NCBI RefSeq assembly: GCF_051622035.1
Contig: NC_135355.1
Coordinates: 34,267,986-34,331,985 of the forward strand
Direction of reading: 5' to 3'
DNA: 64,000 nucleotides
Source: Arctopsyche grandis
Taxonomy: Eukaryota; Arthropoda; Insecta; Trichoptera; Hydropsychidae
In this document: piece by piece, positions 48,101-61,600 of the stretch
Numbering within the stretch: position 1 is the first letter of the stretch
How the letters are laid out: each line of letters begins with the position of its first letter
The notes under the pieces: generated by a model
Seen by the model: only the letters and a program-made list of their open reading frames with translations
Databases searched by the model: none
What the model was told of the DNA's origin: nothing
Position numbers and translations under genes: made by a program

Positions 48101-51100
48101 AGTTTCGTGTGAGTTTTCAATGTGCAAATATCAAAATTTAATATAAACAAATTAGTATAAAAAAGCACACTCAATTATCATTGAAGAAAAACCAAAGTTC
48201 CGGGCATTCATTGTGGTCAATTTATACTCGAGTGGGATGTTCTCCATCGACTGTGTCAAGATTACTTAAAACTAAAAATAAATTTGGAACATTAACTCAT
48301 AATAAAGGAACTGCACTGAAAAAGTGTACATCTGAAAAGTAATATCGCCCAAAAACCATTTTTTTAACGGGAGATATTTAAAACTGCTCTAGAAATAAGA
48401 AAAGATATATTAGATTAATTTTCTATTGAAATCAGTGATTCAACAATTAAAAGGCAACTCAGAGAAGCTAGAATTTACGCTCGGAGGCCGGCAAAAAACC
48501 ACTCCTTGATGAAAAAATGAAAATAATCTGATTGGAATAACTGGAATTACACAAAAAAAGCTGCGGCGAAATATTAATTTCTTCGTTATAATTTGAAAAT
48601 GATAATAATAAAATCAATAATGTATAAACAAGCTGATGTTTTCATTTAAAATTATACTTCAACTGTGGTCGTATAATCTGCATGCTATTAAAATTGTTCC
48701 CAGTTCATTTTTTGTGACCTTTTTTTCATCTATTGGTGTTAAAATAATGTAATCTACCATTTTAACACTGAAATTTCATGCAAAATCGCGTTTTTCGTGT
48801 TACATTTTATGTGACCGATGCTGTATTATTGTATTATTGAAATTACAAATACATATGCTAATTAGGATCCTGATTTTAACACATCGAATGCTTTAATGAA
48901 TTGTAGATGAGTCATAGTTTCTTTTAAAAGCATTTTCAGCATTTGTATGCTATTTTTTTTCACGGTGTGAAGAGGCGATTAGCAGAGAGCAGTTTGGGTT
49001 CAGACAAGGCTTGGGTACCCGAGAGGCCCTTTTCTGTATGAAAACACTACTCCAAAGATGCAGAGAAGTCCGCAAACCTGTGTACATCTGCTTTATAGAC
49101 TTTGAAAAGGCCTTTGACCCTGTCCAACACGCTCGCCTGATAGAAACATTAAAAAATATTGGCCTGGATGACAGAGATGTCATATTGCTACGAAATATTT
49201 ATTGGAATCAGACTGCAGTAGTACGTGTCGATGATCAATTCACTGATGAGATTCCTATAGAACATCCTATCACCTACTCTTTTTAACACCTACACCGAAT
49301 CCATCTTCCACGATGCTCTCCAAGAAGCGGAGGGCATCAAGGTGGGCGGCGAGACGATCACCAATATAAGATATGCTGATGACACGGCACTAGTCGCTGA
49401 AAATTTAGCAGACCTGCAAAGATCTCTAGACCGTGTACATCAAGAAAGCAATCGAAGAGGTCTGCGCATAAATCTAAAGAAGACAAAATTTATGATAGTA
49501 GATAGAATGCAAACAGACACCGGGAATCTAACCTTGGATGGAGAGGTGATAGAAAGAGTAAAAAGATTCAAATACCTGGGTACCTCGCTGAATGAAGAGA
49601 TGGACCCAGATGAAGATCTAAGAATCCGCATCGAGATGGCTAGAACAGCATTTGTAAAAATGAAGGCGGCGCTTACAAACAAGCATCTCAATCTTCATAC
49701 GCAGTTGTGATTCGCGAAGAGCTACGTCTGGACAGTATTACTTCACGGATGTGAGACGTGGACCAAGATGATCAGCCGCATTGAAGCTTTTGAGATGTGG
49801 GTCTATAGGCGTATGCTGAAGATTCCGTGGACCAAAAAGATATCAAACGAAGCTGTCCTTGGCATGATGGGGAGAGGCAGGGAACTTGTTTCTGTCATCA
49901 AGCGGAGAAAGATGGAGTACCTCGGACACATGATACGGGGTCCAAAATACGAATTTCTCCGTTTGATAACCATGGGGGAAAATAGAAGGAAAAAAATGGA
50001 TTGGCAGGAAAAAGTTATCTTGGCTTCGAAACATGCGCATGTGGACCGATATGAGCGCCGAAGAGCTGTTCCGAGCCGCTGAAGACCGATGCGGATATAT
50101 TCAAATAATCGACGAGGTGGTCGCCAACGTCCGGATGCGGACAAGGCATTAACAAGAAGAAGATGCTATTTTTTATTTGTTATTTAATTGTTTTCTTGCT
50201 ATGGTGGTCACCTACAGTGTAAACTGAGAATTTTACAGGATTATGTTAAAGCTTTTATAACATATATGTAGGTTGCAAGTCATATACATTTATAGATCGT
50301 GTGTATGTAATTACGCCATAGTGCGTGTCACAATTCAATGTCTTCTGTAATAAATGCAGTTTATTTAAAAAAATCATAGCTTATGCACGTTTTGTTCCAG
50401 AAAATGGTGTGTCATGGACAACATACGTATGTGTATAGTCAAGTTTTAATACACATTTTAGCTCAGGAGCCACGAGGAGGTGCAATAATGAAGCGACTCT
50501 CGCAAGAAATAACACGTTGTGCACAACAGAGGTATGTGGTTTTAAATTGATTTGACTTTTTACTTTATCTATGTACGTAGTAACAATAGATGAAGTTTTG
50601 TGATCATCCGAAAATTCGAACTCTGAGATTTTTACTGATTCGAACTCAGAATCGATCACTGATCACGTTTTCATGATCTAGAAAAAATGTTAGTGTATTT
50701 TTTGAACACCGTTCGTCCTATCGAACTGAAACTTAGTATCGGTTACTGAAATTCTTATCGATACGACGTTAATTTTTTTTTAATTTTTAAGTTGACCGAA
50801 AATTGTACCCCCCTTTTTTTAAGTTTTTGAATTCAACTATCTCCCAATCCGCTAACTAAATCGGACTGAATTTTTTTTATATGTAATAGAAATTATAAAT
50901 TTTATAACCTAATATTTTTATCTGAACCGGAAGTAGTACTTTTACTCTAGAGAATCGAGGTTTTTTATGTTTTTCTTAGAAACCTTTTAGTTTCTTGAAC
51001 TGAAATTTCATATCTAGATGTTTTAACTTAATACCAAGTTGCATATAAAATTTGGTGAGCACCCGTCAACCCGAAGTGGCAGTTTACTCTTGTTCGATTT

Positions 51101-54100
51101 TTCTTCCACTACTCTTTTCGACACCTTAAACATGTGTGCTCTTCACGAAAAAATTCAAGTATAATCCTTGCATCAATGTGATGAAAATAAAAAATCACAA
51201 TTTAATAAACCGGAAGTGAGATTTTTTCCTCTTACAAAAGTCGAAAATGTTGTGACCACGATTCATTCCACAACCCTGAACGTATCAAGCTGAAAATTTA
51301 TATCTGTATTCTTTATGTACTAACGTAGAGCTGATAAGGTTATGGTCACAATTCGTAAACCGAACATAGTATTTTTTTTAAAACAATATTTCATTATTTT
51401 ATTTTGATCTTTTGAATTATTTTTATTTTCTTGATATTTAATGTGTATAATAATTAGTGATTTTAAGTAATAAAAAAAATTCTAACAAAATCCGACAACC
51501 GGAAGTAGAACTTTTGTCTTGTGTAAGATTCCTTTACATTTGTATTGAAAATGTTCTCATAGCCAGTTCGTGTGAATGTGTTTCATTATCAAATTTTGTT
51601 CTTTATATTCCTCAAATATATATTATAGATAGATAAAATCGTGGATTGATCACATCCGTATTTTTGTTCAAAATTATATTTTATCATTTTAGTCATCATG
51701 ACGTTACTCCGATTACGATGGCGTTGAACGGAGCCGCAGCCTTTCCGCAAGCGTGTGAAGCCTTAAGTTCGATGCTCTCCAGAAACGCTTTGAATCCAGC
51801 CGACATATCGGTTCTATACCGGAACTATAATCTACAAGAACCGCCTCCGATTGATCTCATTAGAACACCTCAATTTTTAGGTAAGTAAATACACAATGTG
51901 TATTCCAACTGAGGCACGCTTTGTACGAACCGAAATCTTACACTTTTAGAATTGCTCGTCGATTCGCTGTTCAAACCCGGAGTCAAGTTAAACCCCGAGC
52001 ACAAGCCGAAGTATATGTATCTCCTCGCATTCGCCGCCAGCGTTTCCGAAACGTCCAACAGAAAAGGACCCGTTAAAAGAACGATCAACAAAGACGAGTT
52101 AAAGTCGACGATACAGGCCATCGAGAAGGTCCACACTATATGTAACATTGAAAAAGGCTCGACCGAACTGACGGCTGAAGTCAACACGCTGTATACTTGC
52201 ATCAAGTTAGTACAAACGAGCGCCGTCGGTCGTCAGATGTGGTGTTGACGGTATTTTTTGTAATTTTTTACTGTGCAGGATTCCCGTGGTCGGTGTGGGC
52301 ATCATCAGGTGGGTCGAGTGCACCGTTACAGAGGCGTCGTACTTCAAACTGTGCACGGAACATTGTCCGATTCATTTGGCACTGTTGGACGAGGTCGCCA
52401 GCTGTCATCCGCTGCTCCATCACAAGTTGCTCAAACTGCTGATTCAATTGTTCGAAACGCCGCAAGAAGAGTTGGAAATTTTAGTACAAGTATGCACAAC
52501 ATGACAGTTTTAAATATCAATTTTTATAGTAGGTATTATTACATATATATATAAACGGACGCGATGTATGTTTATGGGTATGTATGTGGCACACGCGTCG
52601 ACAAGTATGGACATTTCAAAAAAACAAATTTTAGAATGCCAGGAGTATATATATGTATGTTGTGCCTAGAGATATTTAGTATCTAAGCCCGCTTTAAAGG
52701 TCAAGGAATTTGACCCTTAAAGCCCTCAACATGAGGCCCCCCCCCCTCCCCAACGAATACAGTCTAAGAGAACGAGACGGTTGTTCATGAATATCGCACA
52801 AGAACAACCGCATATCACTGTTCTAATAAAAAAAACACACTGTACATAACCAAGTACAAAATAAACAACAAAGCATGAACACATAAAGCGCGCATGCATA
52901 GATATTTAGTATAATAAATACACGCGAACTATCAACGTGAAGTGGTCCACGTGGACTAAAACGTTTGACCAATTAGAGCAACGACGATACATTCTGACCA
53001 ATGGGTGCATTTTAACCCTTTGAGTGCTGACGTCTATTCTGTTGAAAGCCCGCCACGCTGAAAATTTCGCCAAAATTTCCAACTAGAATTATTTAGAAAT
53101 CCAATAGAAAGCAGGTAAAAAAAAAGTAGTTAATCCGAGCAGACCCTAGATAACTACCGCCGAGGATTTCAACTTTTGTAAAGGTGTGTTTAGACTCTCT
53201 AATATATCTTGCAACAATATGAAATAAAGGAAAGAAGTATATTAATGAATGTATTTTTCCGAAACTAGTTCCATCTTCTTCATTGTTAAAATGTAATGCT
53301 CACAATCTAAAATACTCAGCAGTTAGGGATTTCCATTCTGCTATGGTTATAAATTCAGAAATTCCGGTTTAAACGTTGTATAATAGTCTATAAATAGTCT
53401 TTATAAACGTTGACAAATAAATGACACGGATTACACGACCCATGTTCAATGCAGTTTTTATTAATGGTACTTGGAAAGGCTTAGCGGGTAGTATTCTTGT
53501 TAACTTTGTACATGCTCAAAATACAACGCCTATCGGCGTTTTTCAGGCTCATGGACTTGTTGGCAAAGCGCCGATCGGCGTTGGTCAGCATTCAAAGGGT
53601 TAAGCATCTATTATAGGGATGTGGCGTGACGAACTATCGTGTCAAGGTGAAGTGGAGCGTCTCCATGTGCTCCTGATATTGAGCCCTTGACTTGGAACGG
53701 GTGATGTCAGTGTCAGATGCGCTACACGGAAGCGTACACACATCCATGAAGGCACACCCACACACATTCATTCATCATTTTGATCGTCGAGCGTGTAATG
53801 CGCGCACTCAATATTTTACTATTAATACGTGCGCGTATCTATAAATTACCTTACATTATATTTATTTATTTTATAATATACATACATACCAATTAAACCC
53901 CAATGCGTTTTCCTGGCCAATTACAAACAATGCAGCATTTTTTATTAAAAGTCGCTGAATTACGAAAATTAACGAGACATCTATGAATTTTAACTTGTGG
54001 TGACATAGTAGGTAGGAAGGTTTTTAGCCAATTTAATCGAGGAACCGTTTCAACAATGAAATCAGAAAAATTGGCAAACTCTGATAGGAAACGATCGACC

Positions 54101-54826
54101 TGGAAACACAAATATCCAAGTCTGACCAGAAGCATTACAGATATACTCGGAATAAATTGTTTTTCAATCGAGGTCAACTCACGGGATCGAACCCGGCGCC
54201 TCTCAGTGCTAAGCAAAAGCCCACTCGTTGAAATCAACGGGCACAACACTAGTTATATATACTAAGCCCGCTTTAAAGGTCAAGGAATTCGACCCTTAAA
54301 GCCCTCAACATGAGGCCACCACCCCTCCAACGAATACAGTCTAATTATATATATAAATATTGTACTTTTGTAGCTGGAGTTGCGTAAGATGCTGTTGGAT
54401 CGTATGGTGAATTTGCTTAGCCGAGGATGTGTCGTGCCCGTTCTGAAGTACATCAAAGACTGTTGGCAGAGGGACGATACCGATATATCGCTCATTCGGT
54501 ATTTTGTAACAGAGGTGTGTAACTTTCGTTGTATTTGATTGATGTTATTATATGTATTTAAGAATGATTGTTTCTGGTTAGGTTCTCGACGCAATTGCTC
54601 CTCCGTATACCCAGGAGTTTGTTCAGTTGGTGTTGCCGATGGTTGAAAACGAAGAGATCACCGGCACGATGCGGGCTGAAGGCGAAAACGATCCCGTTTC
54701 GGAATTCATTGGTATGTTTATTTCTATGGATACATTTTGCTTTGAAATTGTCGTACGTTGTGTAATTCACGGTTTTTTTTATTTTTTGTTACAGTTCATT
54801 GTAAAGCGAGATATACTACAATCTAA
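45112..54826 (+). CDS. NELFCD: Negative elongation factor C/D (NELF-D, TH1)
   Basis: Exons are 45112-45258, 45719-45944, 46014-46123, 46188-46295, 47447-47596, 50401-50531, 51693-51880, 51950-52205, 52279-52489, 54374-54514, 54582-54711 and 54795-54826, in frame for 609 residues (human about 590). NELF-C/D is a core subunit of the complex that holds Pol II paused near promoters. Family signatures run the whole length: [110 protein letters not shown] and [15 protein letters not shown]. Only the first exon is unusual: it encodes a His-Pro repeat not seen in the human protein. Introns 4, 5 and 9 hold a solo LTR, a non-LTR element and MITE/SINE copies. Confidence 0.96.
45165..45202 (+). repeat. 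Coding hexanucleotide repeat (His-Pro run)
   Basis: CCCCAT units repeated about six times in exon 1 of NELF-D encode alternating His and Pro. It is the sort of sequence that varies in length between individuals. Confidence 0.85.
46428..46817 (+). mobile_element. Solo LTR (gypsy-like), ATAT target duplication
   Basis: A 390-base element begins TGTTACGTACACC, ends CTACGCAACA and is flanked by ATAT on both sides (46424-46427, 46818-46821). It contains AATAAA at about 46755. TG...CA ends with a 4-bp duplication are typical of Ty3/gypsy. No internal region is present, so it is a recombination product. It is in NELF-D intron 4, inserted in the gene's sense orientation judged by its AATAAA. Confidence 0.8.
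47640..48000. other. GC-richer repeat-like stretch in NELF-D intron 5
   Basis: This segment is clearly less AT-rich than its surroundings and contains CGGTTAGGAAGCGGCGGTTG. Its composition suggests a retroelement fragment, but I found no ends, PBS or coding similarity. Confidence 0.3.
48962..50158 (+). mobile_element. 5'-truncated non-LTR retrotransposon (reverse transcriptase)
   Basis: Plus-strand pieces encode the second half of a reverse transcriptase: [38 protein letters not shown], the catalytic box [12 protein letters not shown] (49364-49399), then [10 protein letters not shown] and a C-terminal region with [19 protein letters not shown] and [11 protein letters not shown]. Frame changes near 49286, 49710 and 50040 and the missing 5' part make it inactive. 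It ends at AACAAGAAGAAGATG, an AAG-type tail. It lies in intron 5 of the NELF-D gene in the sense orientation. Confidence 0.85.
50690..51560. repeat. Dispersed CCGGAAGT-type repeat units
   Basis: Within NELF-D intron 6 the motif CCGGAAGTAGTACTTTTACT (50927) recurs as CCCGAAGTGGCAGTTTACTC (51069), CCGGAAGTGAGATTTTTTCC (51211) and CCGGAAGTAGAACTTTTGTC (51499). The first three are about 142 bases apart and the last is about two units further on. AACTGAAA(T/C)TTA-type blocks lie between. It looks like an old diverged tandem repeat with a period near 142. Confidence 0.55.
52683..52766 (+). repeat. Direct repeat A (copy 1)
   Basis: The sequence TAAGCCCGCTTTAAAGGTCA to CGAATACAGTCTAA occurs here and again at 54262-54344 with a few differences, mainly in the C-run. 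Both lie in intron 9 of the NELF-D gene, about 1.5 kb apart. Confidence 0.8.
53016..53599. mobile_element. TTAA-flanked piggyBac-like MITE (copy 2)
   Basis: It is flanked by TTAA (53012-53015, 53600-53603). The ends are CCCTTTGAGTGCTGACGTC and GTCAGCATTCAAAGGG. The subterminal CGCCGATCGGCG palindrome and the body match the 20331-21028 copy over most of its length. It is in NELF-D intron 9. Confidence 0.8.
53868..54247 (-). mobile_element. tRNA-derived SINE (inverted copy)
   Basis: On minus it carries a B box GGTTCGATCCC near 54190, TTTCCTATCAGAGTTTGCCA near 54075-54095, and an ACGAGACATCTATGAATT block shared with 28690-28710. It is in NELF-D intron 9 next to direct repeat copy 2. Confidence 0.75.
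54262..54344 (+). repeat. Direct repeat A (copy 2)
   Basis: The partner of 52683-52766. It lies 30 bases upstream of exon 10 of the NELF-D gene, close to the branch-point region. Confidence 0.8.
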
Positions 54827-55696
54827 TTGTTTTTCATATATAAATTGAATGTAGTTTCGCCCATGGAAACGAACGAAACAAAGCCAACTTGTAAAATTTA
54901 GTTATAGTGTTGTTTTCTATCGTTAAATTTTGTAAGTTTGCTTTTAAACGTGTGCATATTCAGATTATTTATATGGGTTGGTTTCATTGGGTAAATCTAC
55001 ATCTATTATTATATTTTTCTGTACATATTTTTCGAATGAATTAAAAAAAAGTGAAAAGACATCGACCCGTTTGTGACTTTCAATCGTCAAATACCACCTT
55101 TGATTTTGTTTTGGAGACATTGAGATGGTTCTTCAGCATCACTGTTTTATTTTATTTTTAACATATTAGGCACAGCGACATTACAGAGACCTATAGGCCA
55201 GTCATACATACGTAACATCATAATAATAATAATTGATAAAATCAACCACTGGCAGGTCAATTTCACCAACAACCTGGTTGAGCAGATATATTGGATATAT
55301 TCTATGGTACTGTCCTACATTTTAATCTGAAAGTATGTATAGATGACAAAATGCAAGGGTGCAAAAAAAAAAAAATCGCCAAGAATTCAATCACGACTCA
55401 ATTCATTTTATTACAAACAAAAACCAAACGTACATGGTTTGAAATCCACATTTCATATACACACTACATTGTTTAATCAGATTTTAATTATGCCACGTAA
55501 ACGCTAAAATACACATTTCACACGGGCTGTGCCAACAGATACAATTAATAATCACTTAGTATTTAGTTTGGCTAAGAATTAAGATTCTATCGAAAGAGAT
55601 TTAAATTAAACATTATGTGGGTCACTTCTTGCAGAAGCTAATCGAGTATAGTGTTTACATTAAATACTTAAATAAATAAATATTCATATACAATAT
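54827..55696. other. Intergenic gap between convergent NELF-D and Pep-like genes
   Basis: AT-rich 3' flanks of both genes. Nothing beyond likely 3' untranslated sequence is visible; small ORFs have no recognisable similarity. Confidence 0.6.
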
Positions 55697-58600
55697 TTAT
55701 TGCTTCACGGCAGGTTCGACGACTGCAGCCGGAGTTGATTGAGGTTCCAGACTGACAGTGGACGTGTCTAACGCTGTAGTCTCTGCAGCAGCTGCACTGT
55801 CGTTCAATTCCGACTTTTTGTCAGATTTTCTGAAGCGGTCATACCTAAAATATAGTAAATCAATTCCACTACTGTATTGAGAGTAAAATTATATAAGCTA
55901 ATACACCAATCCTTCTGTACAAGTTAGAAAATGTTTCATTTCCATGTCTGTAGAACGACGGATTGGAGTATGAGCGTTAGAGACAACAGTGACATGCATT
56001 TTATACCTTCCAATATTGGAATCTTCCTCGTCATCGCTATATTTGTCAGGCTGGCTGACGTCGCGTAGTAAGTCTCCGATTTCTTTGTCGACATCGTCCG
56101 CCCATTTATCGTCGCCTTCCGTCTCCTCGTCAATTGTCACATTAGCACCGCCGTTTTCTTTCGGTACAGTTTGAGGTGCTTTTGCAGCTGTAGCACTCGC
56201 TTCACCGCTAGTATTTGCATCAGTACTTGTTGCTTCTTTTTGAACTTCTATTGATGAAACAAAAACATTCATGTATAAGATTACTTTAATCATCATTTAC
56301 ATCAAAACTCGTTGTATTATTTGTTTCCATACTTTCGAGCATGCACCATCACATAGTGAGTGTACTAATGAGCTGTAATTTTTACCTTGAACGCCTTCTT
56401 TAGCCTGCTGGTAGTTGCGGTGTATGCGTTCAGCTTGGCGACGCAATGTTCGATCGTCTCTGAAGCGCACATACCGACTGAGATGATTTCGCTGGCGACA
56501 GTGAAACCGTAACACAATCTGATCTTCGCCCCTTGGCAAGTATGTCTTGCAAAGTTCGCAATAGAAGACCTGAAAAATGAATTACTTATAATCACCAACT
56601 CGAGTAAATTATTTGTGTTTAAGTTTGGACCATTGTGACAATGTACAATGGTCGAAAATATATAATCATACATAAAATAGCAAAAGTTCAAACAATAATA
56701 TAAGTCGTCACAAAACATAAGATTTAAATATAAGGAGAAAAGTTGGGAATGACTTGCATGGACAGTCAGCACCAAAATACATACATATGTACAAGAACTA
56801 GCCATGAATACAAAACATCCCCATGTAGCCCGAATGGAAGAGAGAATATAAAATTTCATTCATACATCACATAAAATTATGAGCGCAGGCTGCCAGACAA
56901 ATCATGATAATTTGACTTGAATTAAATTACATATATCAGGGCTGTGGAGTCAGAGTCGGATTCGTAAAAAAATCAACTGACCCAAGACTTTTATTACATA
57001 CCTCTTATACAGTTCACATGGTTTTCGTGTAAGTGGTAATTTTTTATATCTCTTATTATTGTCTTTGATTAACTAAAATCTTCAATTTTGTTGGAAATAA
57101 ATCCACCAATAAATTTAAATTCAATTTCTTTATGAAAATTATCAATTTAATTTACATTATAAATAAAATCGTTGAATTGCCCCATTTTGTCTCGTACTTC
57201 GTTATTTGAATAAATGATTTCATACACATACAATATGAATGTATTTAAATTTTATTTATACCTATTTCATTACCAATAATTCAATAAATTGGGTTACATA
57301 TCAATTTTTGAGGTCTGGGTCACTGCAAAGTGACTTGACGGGTAGTCGAAAGTTGGGTGGAGTCAACAAATCCCCCCCTCATCCCCCATAAGAGATTTGA
57401 AATATCTTTACCATGTAGGATTACATTATGATGAAATAGATGGATAACCGACCTACGACAACAACGAATTCGTTAAATCGTATATTCAGGAATACATGTT
57501 GATAGAAGAGATAAATAACCAACTAGTGAGATTTACGAATGAGTGCGAAGAGTATATCGAAAGGGTGCGTTAGAACGAGACAAAAACAAATAGTATTTAC
57601 AACGCAATGCATTACTCGATTTCACAAAATGTTAATGGATTTTCGTTGTAAGCATATATAAATATATATAATCATACTAACTTCGACTTTTTTAACATGC
57701 TCACATCCGACGTTTATTTCAACCTTGGGTTTCTCGGTACCGTCTTCGTTCTTTTTCTCACCCGCACTATCATCATCTTCCACCTCTGAAAGAAAACGAA
57801 ACAAATATAAACAATGAATAGAATCATTGCATAAAAATCACCAATATATTATAATAATTACCGTCTACATCTCCTACTGAATCCAACGTCATAAAATTAT
57901 CCAAATCTACATCCATTCCTTCGTCGCCACTCTGATTCTCAGACGGCTTCGCACTCTTCGACGTCTTTATATCAACACGAGCTTTATTCTATATATACAC
58001 AAAAAAAACAACAACAAACAATTGATACACAATTCAATCGCAATATATTATACGTGACATTTAATATTATACCTTGATATGATCCAACGAGCATATGTGA
58101 TGCTCATACAGCATGGGCGAACGCAGTGCGACTTTGCATATCCTACAGTACGGTGTGAGGAATTTTTTAATGTTCCGATGACACTCGGATCGGTTATGCT
58201 CCTGGCGAGAGGTGCGATGGTTCAGCTTGCACAGCTGGCAGAATAGAGCGGAGTCGGTCAATTCGACGGAGCCGCTGTCTTCGAGTACCCTTTGAGCGTT
58301 ACGCTGAACGATGCGCATTCGTTGCAGCATGAATTTTAGCTTGGAAGCGACGTCGTCCATAACGTGTCGGTGCTTATACGATTGCAAATGCCTCGCGTAA
58401 AGCTGTAAATATCCGTATTTAATATCACAATATAATATGGCAACTAATTATTTGGTTAGTTTTTAATTCCAAAAGTGCTCGGTAAAAAAATTAAAATTTA
58501 TCAGTAAATTATTCATTTTTGTTCAGTAAATAAATCCATTTTGATCAGTATTTTATTTAAATACTGATTAAAAAGGATTTTCTATCAGTGAAATTATAAT

Positions 58601-61600
58601 TTTTGAGTTGGTTGACAGCACGTCGCCCCGCTACTGTCCATTCCCACTCTCCTCATGGTCCACACACTGTATCCATCCATCCAAATACATTGTTGTAATA
58701 TCTTTTTTTTTAAAGTTTTATTTCATCAATATTTTCACAAAAAAAAAAATACCTTGGCAGCCAACACTTATTTATTTAAGGGTCAGGTTTGGTTAGGTTA
58801 TGTTAGGGTTGGTATTTATTCATGACAGTGAGACTGAACCGAACCTGGAGCGAGGGGGTTGAAAATGGAGGGGGGATATTATTAAAAAAATGTTGCTAAG
58901 TGGCAAAATTTATCAGGATTTTTAATACTAGGAGCTATAATGTGACACGGACGATGTTCTGGCTGTCAAAATGAAATGATCATTTTTAGATGATATTACT
59001 GAACATTTTATAATAATCATTGACCGTTTCATTTTATGATATGACATTTAGAATACTCACTGATAATTTCAAAATATTTACTGACAATTTTGTTGATCAA
59101 AAGCTGAATAAATTACTGATCAATTATATTATATACACGCCATATAATATTAGGTGTGTTGATATTTTGGAATACAAAACGAACAAATGTTCTAGTAGAC
59201 GTAATATGTCATTCAATACCTTGAAGGTGATACATTTTTCACGACAGTGAGGGCACGTGAGACGTATGAAGGATCGACCGGTGACTTTAGATCTTGGTAA
59301 TACTTCTTGTTCGTCGCCGGATGCAGCGTCGACGGCCTCTTTATCGGTGGCTTCTTCGTCAGCTTCGCCTTCCTGTTGTTCGCAAGTGCAACATTGTGCG
59401 TCATGGATATTGTTGTATGAATAGATAATTTGCTACTTTAAATAATGCTACCTTAACGACGGGTGATTTGGGAGCGGCTTCCTGAGGTTCTTCTTGAACC
59501 TCGGTTTTCTCTTCGGTCGGCCAACTCTCTTCCATCTCAACCTCGCTGGATGTGGCGGAACCACGTTTGGCCTTCAGTACACTAACAATTCAAAATCGTT
59601 CTTTTAATATCGCCCGTTCGCTTTATATACAGACACGTCAATCTCATATTTCTACTCATGGTGTCAATTTCATTTTTGCTCAAGCAAAGCATACTGCGGT
59701 AAACTCTGACGGATATTATATCATACAATGTGGAAAATTAATAACGGGGTTTAATTACCTTCGCACTTTGGGCTGTTTACGGATCTGATAGAGGGAGCGC
59801 GGGTGTATGAGCGACGATTTGTGAGGGTATGCTCTCAGCCGGGACGTGCCGCGGAAGGTTCCTCTGGTGGAGCGCATCGGCCGGCCTCGGAACGAGCGGC
59901 GTATCGGAGCGCTATTTCTCACGCCCCTCGAGATACGGGGGCGTATTCCTGGCGGGCTGCGCGGCGATGACATAGTCGTATTTTTGCGATAGCTATTGTC
60001 TCTGCTCGGCGAACGCCTTTGCTCGACAAAGCCTCTTCGCTCGTTTGAATAAGAGTCGCGACGGCTGCCGTAGTGATTGCCTTCATGACTTCGCCTTGGC
60101 CCAGCTGATTCCTGAATACAATTCAATAATCTACTACAGCAATTCCCTTGTGTGCCAAGTTATCTGTTTCGTCAACATCGGTTTTTTTTTCTCCTTCGAA
60201 CAATCTCATCAATACATGTAGTAATATTTTGTATTACTCTATATTTCGTTAAACCAAAAATTTTAAAAGTCTCCACAGAAGCGTTCCAGGCAAAGATATA
60301 TAAATGATATCTAGAGAAGATTTAAATCTATATATAGAAAATAAAATTTTACATGTGGCTGTTTTCTAATCTTTGATTAAAAATCAAAATCTATGAGTTG
60401 TTTTTTTTATTTATGAAGCAAAATAAAATTCTTCTCTTTAAAATCGTATCAAGGCATAAACGAACATACGTTTGAAAATCGTTAATTATATCAGAATAAG
60501 TTCTTCATCATTCTAAGATATTTATATTCCATTGTGAGTGTATTAATATTCCCGTCATAAATCCGTCAAAGCATCTCTATAATGCGTCCAATACTTAAGT
60601 TGGAGAATTTTCTATTCAAAGGAGTCTTTGCTGCACATATATCAGAACGAAATTGTCATTTAGTGTGTGAGCAACGTATTAGTTAGTATACAGAAGTTTG
60701 TGACTTTCATCCAAATCAAATATGAAAGCAACAAAACAATTTGCAAACGAGAATATTCTCTAGAGTGCACAGTCTGGTTTTTTTTTTTTGTCATTGGCAC
60801 CAACAAATTGGCAAGTCAAAAGATGTTGGGTTTACAAGATAAGACCAACGGATATTATGTTTTTCAACAGGTCCTTGGATTTTGCTGGGAATAATAAAAC
60901 AAAAAAATACATTCAGTTTGGTTACGACAATGTGGAAATCTAGTTCGAATAAAAAAATAAAATAATACAGAACATCTATACAGATTAGCATAACCAGGAA
61001 TATAAACGATCAATAACATTTCTGATGACCCACTTTTTTTTTTTTTAGCTGTAAAAGCCATTGTAATGACAAAATTTTGAATTAAATCTTAACACATCAA
61101 ATATAGCACAGTTTCAAAATACCACATAGATAAAAATAGTGTACACAATTTCAGATATATGTCTATATAAGACATTCACCATAAGCGAGAAGAGCCGACA
61201 AACCAAACATAATTTAATTTAAACAAATAAAAAACAAAAGATTATTCAAGAATGAAAATCAGTTAAATTGAATAATTTTGTAAGGAAATTTAGCACCAAA
61301 TTCAGTGTACAATTTAACATAAGCAAAGAAAGCACACAGATAGTAAACGTACACATGACAAACATATATATGAAATAGAAAAGTATGACATGCACAAATC
61401 TCCACAGCGTAATATTTTTAATTCTGTAATACTTTGAAAAATATCTACCTCTAAGCGCATTCGCTTCCTATCGGGAGACATTCGACCCAAGTGCTCTCGA
61501 GAACCGTAGTTCCCCGGACCATCCTGAAACATAATCTCAAATATAGAACAATGCATACTACAAAAGAGACACCCACACAATATATGCACACAACGTCGAT

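Noticed and set aside
49440-49691. Minus-strand ORFs within 48.9-50.2 kb
   Set aside because: They are shadows of the plus-strand reverse transcriptase, which carries the YADD box.
55989-56174. Plus-strand ORF with Ser-rich product
   Set aside because: It is antisense to the acidic exon 10 of the Pep-like gene.
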